Assembly (NCBI GenBank): GCA_961205875.1 | Contig: OY540820.1 | Span: 3,906,001-3,970,000 of the forward strand | Length of the DNA stretch: 64,000 nucleotides | DNA from: Sialis fuliginosa | Taxonomy: Eukaryota; Arthropoda; Insecta; Megaloptera; Sialidae | Direction: 5' to 3' | In this document: piece after piece, positions 39,834 to 52,100 of the stretch | Layout: the number at the start of each line of letters is the position of its first letter | Position numbering within the stretch: the first letter of the stretch is position 1 | The notes under the pieces: model-generated | Told to the model about the DNA's origin: nothing | Databases searched by the model: none | The model's input: only the letters and a program-made list of their open reading frames with translations | Translations under genes and position numbers: made by a program

Positions 39834-39924
39834 AAAAATACAAAAAAATCAATAGAAATAATAATCAAATATCATTTACATTTATAGTAATATGTATAGA
39901 TAAGTACATATTCTAAAACTGACA

Positions 39925-40116
39925 CTATGATTTTCCAAGTTGCGGAATATTTACTAAATTGCATGAAAACTCGTAAAACTTTTCTTGGAGCTCTGAATTT
40001 GTTGCTAGTTTGTGAGGTTTCTTGATTCTGCAGTTACTTATGTAATTACCACCTCTTCCTTCCAGTCTTTCAGATAGTGCTGCATGTAATATTGGGATTG
40101 CTCCTTTCTTCACGTT
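39925..40116 (-). CDS. DHRSX: DHRSX-like exon 6 (C-terminus, stop)
   Basis: A 192-nt terminal exon. The acceptor is tttttacag|AACGTG, and 63 residues end with a TAG at 39927-39925. It encodes KKGAIPILHAALSERLEG then GGNYISNC, matching the family's C-terminal pattern of GA-x6-AA-x-S/T-x3-EG-x-GG-x-Y. No peroxisomal or ER-retrieval tail is evident. Confidence 0.88.
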   Translation of the reverse strand, partial: NVKKGAIPILHAALSERLEGRGGNYISNCRIKKPHKLATNSELQEKFYEFSCNLVNIPQLGKS

Positions 40117-43100
40117 CTGTAAAAAATAAACAAAAGTTAGTTTAGATATTACAAAATAAACACATACACACACACAAATGGTTTATTTTTTAAATGAATC
40201 ACCGTAAAAATCATTGTTATATATTATGTGTCATCGGTTTCTTGCATTTCCAGATAAATTATAACACCAGATAGTGGCAATCATGTTATGACTACCAACG
40301 ATTTAAAATAACTCAAATTAATGTTTTCATTAGAAATGAACGACAAACTCGTTCTAAATATTATATTTTATTATAGTACGCTACGTGGATTGTTTGGAGC
40401 CACTTACAGGTGCATTTTTGAGTAAAAAAAATATAAAAATAGGGTTATATTCTACTAATTGAAATCCACATTTGACACCCCACATGCCCAGATATGAAAA
40501 TCAAAAAAAATAACTCCATTACGCCCCTCCCCATTTCTCCAAAATTTTAAATGGTATTGTTGACTTTAGTATTTGTTGTTGGTAGTCCTTCAAAAACCTC
40601 GTAGCTATTTTTTTTTCAACTTTTTTGAGTCAGTAATTACTACGCTAGAGGGAGGGGAATAAAAAATTATTGCTTGGAGTCCCTTGCAGTCGCCACTTTG
40701 CCTAGATAAGAAAATTTAAAAAAATAACTCTATGATGCCCTTCCCAGTTTCTCCAAAATTTTAAATGATATTGTTGACTTTCGTATTTGTCGTTAGTAAT
40801 CTCACCAAAGCCCCGTTACCATTTTTTTTCAGATTTTTGCCAGTAGTTACTGAGTTAGAGATCTACATTTTGACACCACACGCCTTTGTATACATTTTTT
40901 ATTTGCTTTGCAGCACCCTGCAGTCGCCATTTTTTAATTAACAAAAATTAAGATATAGAATCAAATTTTACTGGTTTGGTAATACATTTTAACATGTCAC
41001 ATGCCTTGGTATAAAAAATATTTTTTTGCTTAGCTTTAGTTCATTAGCCCCCCCTCCTGAAAATATTTTTTTTTACTTATTGATACCTTTGTCTAGAGGG
41101 CATCACTTTACATATTCATGAAAAAATTTCAAGTTTCTAGCTGATTATATACACTAAACTTCAAAATTAAGGGATCACTATTTTTTTTCAATATTTTTAG
41201 GTATTTTTGAATGGCTGTATCTCCGCAAAAAATGGTCGTAGAACAGTTTTTAAAAAACATTTTTAAAGCTTATACGTTCTAGTTTTTTAATCTTTTATTG
41301 AAAATTTTATTATCCTTAAGGATAACATCTTTTTTTGAAGATGAAAAAAAAATTCAAAAACGTATATCAATTTTGAGAGGCTCTACAGAACTTGAGAAAT
41401 TTTTTTGGTCAAATCAAATAAAAGATATTTGTAGATCAGACTTTTTTCTTTAATTTGTTTTTTTTCTATTGCTGTACGACCATTTTTGACCAAGTTATTT
41501 GCAATCAAAGAAAAAATCATACATTTCACTTTGAGCACCTATAACTAGGAAACAAAAAATTGTAAAAAAAATTCAAGAACAGATTTGAAAAGCTGAAAGC
41601 TTTTAACGCCCTTAGTTGTTCATCAAAGTGTCTATGTTTTTTTTAAGTTGAAAGTATCCCTAAAATATCTGCGAAACCCTGAATAGTTCAGTTTTTTTTG
41701 TGACGCAATATACTTTTTTCTTCAATACGTGACGTGATCTACCATATCCTCAATTCTGTTGCACATTATAAAAATTAGAAAAAAAACTTTTTAAAATGTT
41801 TATTTATGATTATTTTAAATCCAAAATTCACTATCTACTGGTTAGCAACGCTTTCCATTTATATCAACGATGTACATTATAAGTACCTTTTCTTCTATAA
41901 GGCTCAAACATTTTTATTGCCAATACTTCATTATTAAGTATATTAAACATCTGATAGGAAGTCATTATTGACAATAAATAATAAACATATAATGTTAATA
42001 ACAAACTCACCTTAAAAAATAAGTAAGGTAACCACGGCGCAATGTTCCTTAAAGGCGTACCATCGAATATGTCCGTGTTAACAACGCCCGGATGTACGGC
42101 ATGGACTTGCACATTCGCGTTCCGTTGTTTGAGTAACCGGTCCAGGTAATTGCTAAATATTAGTTGGGCGAATTTTGACTGGGCGTACGCAGATGAGGTC
42201 ACGAAATCTTTCCTGTAATACATAATAAAATAATTTTGTAAGAAGAACGGCTGTAAATTGTTTTTCACAATGCCTATGGATGGGGACTTTTGTGTACAGA
42301 CGTACTTATATATGAGTACCACATTTCATTGCACTCCGAATTTGTTCTTTTTAAATCCCTTCATTGCTTGTACTATCCGGATTTGTGAATTTAAACCAGT
42401 AATTAGGTTCTTATGGGTAAGTTATTACAGCCTATTACTTCATTGGCATTTAAGTACTGTAAAAGTTATAGTCATGAAAAATTAATCGAAGAGAAAAAAA
42501 ATAGGTCTTCACATATTATATGATCACAATTTTTATAAAAAAAATTGAAATATTTTGAAAATTATGATTACATTTCGAAATAAATTTTAAAGAGGGTGCC
42601 CCGAAAACTTGACTATCATAACGCGCCAATGGCTATTAATAGATACCATACGGTTTACTTAATTTTAAGATAAGATAAAGAATTCAATAAATTAATTTAT
42701 TAATTATTATAACTTTTTTTCAATATCTCCATTAATATAAGTTGTTGATAATACCACCAAAGTTACTACCGTTAATTTTTCATTTTTTTTTAGCCAGTAT
42801 ACTTATCGTTGTAAATGAAGGGGAGATATCAAGTCTTTAGCTCTATGGTGCTCCCTCTCCCCTGAAATGTTTTTTTCCAAAAATTAGTATTACATACCTA
42901 TAATATCTCGGTATCATAAAATAACTACATAAGTAAACTGTTGTATATTATAGAAATATAAAAATATTTATAAGGAATTATACGATTATCGGATATCTCA
43001 AAGAATTTTCAAAAAGGGTCTAACCGGCTTTCCATATGAAAAGTGCACTGACGCCTATGGACAAAATTTAACCTTTTAAATATTACTTTTTCTTTACTTT

Positions 43101-46100
43101 TTTTTCACTCATAAGGGAGATATGAGGGTAAGAACCCTTAATAGTCGGGGAGGTGAGTGACAAAATTTTCCAACTACATAAGCCGGTTAGACCCTTTAAT
43201 AAGTTAAAGAGATTTGATTTAATCAAACCCAAGAATCACAGTGAAAACCTGATTTTAATAAAAAGCAAAAAAAAACATTACTTCTACTACTTGTATCAAA
43301 ATAAAGTACCTATTTCTTAAGTACATTAATATTCTCTTGACTGAATTATTTTAGTAAATAGTAAAAAAAAAAAACACAAAAAACATTAAACCTATTACTC
43401 GTATCAAAATAAAGTACCTATTTCTTAAGTACATGTACTTAAGAAATATGTACTTTATTACAGTCAAGAGAATATTCTCTTGACTGAAGTACTAGTTTTC
43501 AAGGATACGTGCAATTTAATGTTAATTTCTTGTTATTCTACCAATTTCATTTTATTACCTTTTATTTAATTGTATAAAACGAGTTTTAAAGTAGTCGGAA
43601 ACTATGTATAGAAGTAACCTAATTCAATATTTATTTATTAAAATTCCATAAAAAATGAATCGAGATAATATGTAAATTCTATGTACATATTAAATTAATA
43701 ATTACAGGCAAATATTAATATATTAATATTTGTCCATAACGGGTTATATTTGAAAAATATTTGCATAAAAAACGTTAACTTTTGGAATTTTTTCACAGGA
43801 ACATAATTTACGTACACTCAAACACACAAATGCATACTCATATTTATGCATATGTAAATGTATATAGTATTCACCACATACATACATACCTATGCACATA
43901 GAATGTAGGTACTTAAGAATATTGACAAAATATTAAATATACTGAACAAACAGAAAAGAGTTCAACAATTTATCTATAGGTACATTAATGACCATACAAA
44001 CTAAAATCAATTCTAATGAATAAATCTATGAACCCTATTAATACAATAAAAAATATTTTGGGATTTTTGAGTCTATACGTCTGTGTAATGTCTGTCTGTT
44101 AATAATTTTGAATTAACACGAAAATTACTGAACCGATTTTGATAAATCTTTGACTGTCCAAAAACCTAAAATTGCTCAAGCTATATGATAACTTAATTAG
44201 GGCAGGCTTTTATAAAAATAAATATAATAAATAATTTTGAAGTTAATGTACAAAAACATCTGCCAAGTGAATGCACAGTGCTTCCTCGTGCTAAATTCAC
44301 CAAAGGTAGTTTCAACAATTTAAATAAAAACCAATAGTGTTTATATAAATTGCCTGGAATTGGTTAACCATTTAATTTTTATACAATTTTACTTAAAAAT
44401 ATTATTTCGAAATTTTTCTTAAAACGCACCTGAATATTTTTTCATATATTTTTAATTTTTTGACAATTTCAATCTAAATTTATGCAAACGTCAAAATGAC
44501 ATTTAAAACGTCAAAATGACATTAAATATGTCCAAACAAATATCAATTTAGAAAAACAAAACACGAATTTCTAAAATAAATTGAGATAAATATTAGTAAG
44601 GGAATATTTCACAATAAACGTTGTAGACCCATATTATAGGAAATTTAATGCTCTACAAAAAATATTCTATAAAATTTTCACGTAACATGTGTCGTTCTTG
44701 AGATATCTTGAAAAAATTAATATTTTGGGATGTCACCCCTCCCCCTTACACACGATTTTGATGATTTTGAAATGGGACCGTCCTCAAGCCAGACCCAACC
44801 ATCCGACCAAGTTTCAACAATATCGGTTCAGTAGTTCATGAGTTATGCGTGTGACAAGGTTTCAGAGGACGGATGGACGGATGGACACGGAACGAAAAAT
44901 GTTTGCCTTGACGTGAAACAAATAAATCAATTTAAAATTTTGAAATCGGAGAACATTTTTTTGTCTCAATCTGAAGCAATCACAAAGCTTCTAGTATCTT
45001 CGATATTGCAAGGAAGCAAAACTAAAGAAAAATTAGATTCAGTACGTATTATGAGCAAAAAGTAATTCAAATTTTTAAATAAAACATACAAAATTGAAAA
45101 AAATACACAGGCGAGAACACGAGGTAGGTAATTCTAGTAAATAATAATATAATTTTATCTTTCTCTGTTTATTTTCGGACTAAACAATTTCTTGTCTCAT
45201 CTGAAATTAGCGCACCTACCACAACTCATATAATTAAAGCTTAAATTCACCTACATATTGAAAAAGAGAAACGTATCCTTCTCATTGTAAGCTGTATAGG
45301 TAGTATTAGATACCTAAATACATTATTCCCGAAAATTAATTTACTAAAATAATATTTGTCCTCACTTTAAGTTGATATCTTCAAAGTTAATTCCATCAGA
45401 AGCAAAATGGGCGATTGAACTGACGTTTATAATCCGGGCATTTAATCCGTATTCCCCTCCAGCAGCTTCAATGTTTGGTAGCAGTAAATGTGTCAATAAG
45501 AAATGCCCTAAATAGTTAACAGCAAACTGCGATTCAAATCCGTCTGCAGTTTCTTGGTATGGTACAAACAAAATACCAGCTGAAAAGTAATACATAATAT
45601 TATAAATAAGCTATAGAGATTTTGATGAAAATGTAAATATTTTTTTAAGCAACTAATGCTCGGTATTATCAACCAATTTTAATGTTCCTTTAAAGTAGTT
45701 TTGGTGTATTAAGTGATTTAATTAAATGTCGTCTGTCTGTCCGTTAGTGCGCTTATCACTCGAGAACCACCAGCGTTTTTTTTGTATGTATTTCTCATGA
45801 ACTCATGATACTAATAAAACAAGCAACTCTTTATTTAATCAATATAATTACCAAAGTACGCAAATATAGTTTGTTTTTTAAAATTATATTTTATTTTGTT
45901 TATGTTTTTCTCCAGTAATGGATAAGGTAAAACCAGTAATGAGCACGCAGTGATGAACACTTGCTAATGATTACAAAATTATAAGTACTACGACATAAAA
46001 AATATAAAAGAAAGAATCGTCTTTGAAACAATTTAAAGCAGTTGCTATGATAATAAAATAATTATACTAATAATTAGTTTAAATGTCCACCATTTTGACA

Positions 46101-49100
46101 CCTATTGGCCGATTGTCATCAAATCACACTGTAGACAGTTAAATGTATATAAATTAATATTCAGAAATGGTAGTAATCAAATATCAACAAATTTTTCTAA
46201 TTCAGTACATTTAATTAAAAAATAGCCATTACTGGGGCATATCCAAGACAGGTGCCAGTACCTTATATGATTTAATCAAACAAATTATTTTCTAAAAAAA
46301 ATCCGTTGTATTTTTATGCATTTATTTAATGAGTCTATAACTAAATATAATCAAAATATTGAACAATAACAACAAAAGGTTTTATTATATACCAATTTAT
46401 ACCATGTAAAAATTAATATTATATAAGTACTTTTAAATTCTTAATTAATATGGCTAATTACAATGCAGAATCGCATAATATCATTGAATCATTAATTATC
46501 TTTATTACTTTAAATTGTTTTGCATTCTTCAAAGCAATATAAATAAAATATAAATGATTTCTGTTCAAATCCAAGTTTTTCCACAATTTCAAATACATAA
46601 CAAGTTTTTTTGTTATGCTTTTTAATTGATTGTTTTGACATTTATAAAAATAATTTTATGTTTCTTATCTTCTCAAGAGATTCTCAATACTCAATGTGAT
46701 TTCATTATTTTTTCATTTTATACTTATCTACATATAATATGTATACTTAAATGTATAGATAGTAAAATCATAAAATTTTATTATGCCATGTTAAGACCAA
46801 AAAAACAAAACAGCAACATCGTGTCTTTTTGACAAAAATGCAATAAACCCTATACATTTCTAAATACGAAGTGTTTTAAAACACTGTGTTGCTATTTTGT
46901 TTTTGTTTTTTTGTTTAAACACGGCAATTACAATTACACGTTTTGAGGACCTCCAAATCAGGTAAGATCATTATCTAAATGGCACATGTATTTATGTTTG
47001 TTAGTCTGTCGGTCTATCTCTAAGGTATATAAGCAATCACTAAATAGGAAACGGATGTTTACTTTTGGCAATTTTTGAATTTTCCTGATTATTTTTGAAA
47101 CGATGCATAGTAGAAAAAATTGTCTAAAAATGTTTAAAATTTGTTATTTTTTCGATATTTCAAGATATAATACATATATCAAAAAAAGTCTTGTAGTGAA
47201 CACGTCATTAAATAAACAAATACGTACCGTTATTGAATAAATAGTGTATTTTCGGATACTCAAGTGAAATTTTTTTTGAGAACTGCTTGACCGACTCAAA
47301 ACTGCCCACATCTAATAAGAACACTTTAATTTTTGGAGCATTTGGATACTCGGCGTTCAATTGCGCTGCTATGCTTTCTCCAAATCCGGTATTTCTGCAA
47401 CCTAAAAATAATTTATTATTATTATTTTTGAAATTTTTTTTTTAGTTTCAAAGTCCAAAAGTATATCTTTGAACTTTTATCGTCATAAATTATATTAATA
47501 CACAGTGGCGTAGCTAGCGGGGAGCACGTCGTAAATACTGACATGAGGACTAAAAAAAGGTATTTACAAGCTCCAGGAGGAAGCAAATCAGTTTTAGGGG
47601 GTGCCAACATTGACATGACAACGAAGAAAATAAAGGTCTTCAATAATTTAGTTTTCGCGGGGGTGCACATAAGGACGGATGACTGAATTACGGCGCCAAA
47701 AATAGATTTAGGTGTTATCTTCAAACTAATAACAAATACCGTCAAAACGTAATCTATAAACCAGTCCACAATGCACGTAAGAATTTTATTTTATTTTGCA
47801 ACTCAATATTCTGTGGTTTCTGTGCGTGCAATAAAAGTTGGGCTTCTTATGCACAGCCGATACCAATAATTTGCACTTGAATTATTGACGGAGTAGCGTT
47901 ACGAGTATGGTTCTAATTTTATGAATTTAAAAAACGCGAGATATACATCATGGATATTGAAGCTTCAGGTGTATAGGTACTTAATATGCCATAATTATTG
48001 GTGACATAACAATTTTACGTAGTATAGATACATGGGCGCCGGGAGGGGGATGCAAGGAGGTGCACTTACACCCCCCTGGCAAAAATAAAAAAACAAAAAA
48101 TTAAGAAATATAATTTTTAATTTAAAATTCCTGCTAGAATATAAAGGTGATGACCTTTTTTTTTGGTCGCGTCAAGTTCACTCTGTAATTTTATTTTAGT
48201 TAAGAAAACATAAAAAAGTTTATTTTAACAAAATTATTATTTTAAATTTGTATATATAATTAATGTATATATAATTAATTTATATATAATTTTATATATC
48301 TAGATGCACCCCCCTGGAAGAAATTCTGCCGGCGCCCATGTATAGATATAATATTGAAATGTTAACTTTAGTTTGAGTTATACAAAAAGTTCCAAAGAGT
48401 ACACTGATTTTTTTTACTAGTTTGAAAAAATATCTTAAATCTTATATAAAAAAGTAAATTACAAGTCCCCTTGTTTCCCCGTTTGTCAAATCTAACATAT
48501 TCTTTTAAGGTAGTCGTGACAATCCTGAAAATTGAAGATTAAGATGACGAGGAGGATGTAGAATAATATATTAACCAAAATCAAAAATGTAGACGTACTA
48601 TGTATCTATCTCACTCATTCAAATTACATAAAATTGCATTTTTTTAAATTATTAAATAAATTAGGCGTTTTTCTGAAAGTAGTCTCCATTTCTGATAAAA
48701 ATATCAACTAAAATCATATTTTATATTGTTATCGTCGTAATTCAGTCATCCGTCCTTATGTGGGGCGCAGCGACCTGCAGCTACGCCTCTGTCAATATAG
48801 AAGATAAGTCTGAAACTTTTGACTACCTCTGCATATAAATGCTTTGGCTTAAACTTAAGTTTAATTTTTCTAGTATGAAAAATAACTTACCGATAATAAC
48901 TTCAATTTCACATTTTAACAACGACCTAACAACTTCAACTCCAATCCCTCTAGATCCGCCAGTCACGATCGCTACACGACCTTTTCTTAAGGGCAAATCT
49001 GCAAAAAATATTATAAAAAAACATTTTTTCTTAGGTTTTATCTCACGTCGCGTCGTCCTCGGTCAAAATATCATTGAAGTCAAAGTACAAGTACAAAGTA

Positions 49101-52100
49101 TACCTATTTTTGTTCAATTTATTTGATTATTGTATTTTGAATTAATAACACAAAAACTTGATAATTCGATTTTAAAATTTTAGCAAAGTTTAGATTACAA
49201 ATATAGACAAAATATTTTTACATTTTTATTTTATTTTAACCCATTAACGCCAAAAAGAAAACAAAAACATGCAAAAGATTTTTTAAAATGAAATTAAGTA
49301 AGTACACATACAATATATTTAATAAATATTACGACAAAAACTTTTTTTTTATATTTAGAAAACAAAACAAAATCGTAAATATCTCGGTTCCTATGCAAGA
49401 TAGGAGGTTGTTTCCCCCCCCCCCCCCCCCTAATACTTCCTCCTTCATAGTATTTTTCCCGCCGGATCGAATGAAACTATTTACAACTCTCCATATGTGG
49501 TGCATGAATTATTAATTTTTATTCTTTATACAAAATCGTAAATATCTCGGTTCCTATGCGAGATAGGGGGTTATTTTCCCCCCTAAAACTCCCTCTTTCG
49601 TAGTATTTTTCCCTTCGGATCGAGTGAAACTATTTACAACCTTCCATATGTAACAGGGGGTGAAGTATTAATTTTTATTCTTTATACAAAATCGTAAATA
49701 TCTCGGTTCCTATGCGAGATAGGGGGTTGTTTTTCTCCCTAGAACCCCCTCCCCCGTTGTATTTTTTCCGCCTGATCGAATGAAAGTAATTGCAATCCTT
49801 TATATGTGACAGGGGGTGAAATAATTTTATTATTTTTTTTGCTTTTTATTCATTATACAAAATCGTAAATATCTATCACAATTTTTTCTTTAATTTCTTT
49901 ATATATTTTTGATATAAAATATCATTTTTAAATTTTCGTAAATGTGGGTCTGTCTAAATTACTAAATATTATAATTTTGTTAGTTATATCAACTAAACAA
50001 TTTTCTTTACATTTTTGTGTATTTGTAATGTAAATATATCAAAAATAAAATCTTAATACGGACCTGCCCTAGTTAATTAATATTATTTGTTGATTAATTA
50101 AACTATAATAAATGTGCATAAATTTGTTTTCCAGATTATTTATTATTATTTTTGCATAAAATAGTACCAATTATAAATTTTTCTTAATACGGGCCTGACC
50201 TTATTAAAATACAAAGATTTCAAATTTATTATTATGTTGTTTAATAATTTTAATCCATTTTCCCATCATTTTTCACATCCAGTAATGAGTACAACATAAT
50301 TTATAAACATCGTATTCACAACTGGGTATTATACAAAAATCGTATCCAGTAATGAACATTAAACGCAAACCCTCCTGTGAAACAAAAATACTTGACTGCT
50401 AAACTACCTTAAAACTATTGTTATGATTTTGTTTAATAGATAATAGGTCCTTTGTTCTTTGTCTAGGTAAGTTTAATGTACCTATTATTCGCTTGTTTTT
50501 TATGTTTATTTTTATCGTTTTATTATATTTTTTATATTAATTAAAAACTTTGGTGTTCTTCCGCATATTTACAGTTTATTATAATAATATTTTTCTGTAA
50601 TGAGCAATTAATTCTGCAAATAGAAAAATATAGATAAATGAAAAACAATGTTAATACGAGTATTGTGTGATGTTGATTGTCGTCTTTCAGTACACGTTAT
50701 TGCGAATATACCTACACAATAGTAACTACGGATTTATTTTTTTAAATCATTTTTTGAACTTATAAAGCTGTTTCATAAATTGAAGAAACACAACTGGTCA
50801 ACATAGATTAAACTTTCGAGCTTTAATGTCGATAGAAAAAGAATTACTTGACGAACTTAAAAAAATGATGTAATTAACTCGTAAATTCTATAAAAAAAAT
50901 GTAGACGCGGTTAGAATTTCAATTTAAATAAAAATATGTCATAAGTACCTAGTACCTAGTATTATATGAAATTTTATATATATATATATAAGTACCCGGG
51001 AAAAAAGTTCAGATCTGAAGTGATCTCGGTTGATCTTCATTTTGGAACAAATCAGATCATTGTAAATAAATAAACTTTTGTCTACCTTAAATAACAAATA
51101 CACATATACTACCTATAAAGAAACCTTGTTTATAATTTCATCAATTAAAAAAAATTGTACAGAAACGTATTGAATGATATTTGAGGCCCGTGTATTAAAT
51201 TAATTAATAAATTCACAACTCACCTCCTGTCACAGATGAAGGGTTGTAATTGGTCTCATTCGATCCAGCGGGAAAAATACAAGGGGTGTGGGGAGCAAAA
51301 CAACCCTCTATCTAGCACAGGAGTCGAGATATTTACGATTTTCTATAATGAATACCATAAGTAGCGAAACAGAGAAAAATTCACCTAGTATCCCGAAGTA
51401 TTTTTCCCGCTGGATCGAATGAGACCAATTACAACCCTTCATCCGTGACAGGGGGTGAGTTGTGAATTTATTTATTAATTTAATACACGGGCCTCAAATA
51501 TCATTCAATACGTTTCTGTACAATTTTTTTTTAATTGATTAAATTATAAACAAGGTTTCTATATAGTATATGTGTATTAATTTGTTATTTAAGGTAGACA
51601 AAAATTTATTTTTCAAAGATCTGATTTGTTCCAAAATAAAGATCAACCGAGATCACTTCAGATCTGAAATTTATTCCCGGGTATACTTATATTTTTTTTA
51701 AATAATATATCGATTGTTAAATAATGTTTTGAATATACAGGGTGTCCCAAGACTGTGTCAAAGTTCAATATTTCATTTATTATAACAAATGGAAGAAAAC
51801 TTTAAATACAAAAGTTGTTAGGTTAGACAAGCCGCATATTTTAAAAATAGTTATATTTATATAGGGTGTCCCATAAGTGCGTTACAAATCAAAGTTATGT
51901 TTTTTTAAATACAATGCGTATATTTTTGATTGATAATCTAAAAGCATTTATTTTTCTGGATATTTTGATATAAGCATGTGTAGGTTTATACTGAGCGGTT
52001 TAGAAATTATGACCATTTTTGTAAGAAAATTGGGTTATTTTCAACACCTTGTAATTTTCTAATTACAACAAAAAAACTTTTGTTTTCTGCTAAAAATAAT

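Noticed and set aside
47422-47769. 115-codon minus-strand open frame
   Set aside because: It runs across the end of exon 3's intron and into the hAT element at 47503. It has no family resemblance and is explained by the element.
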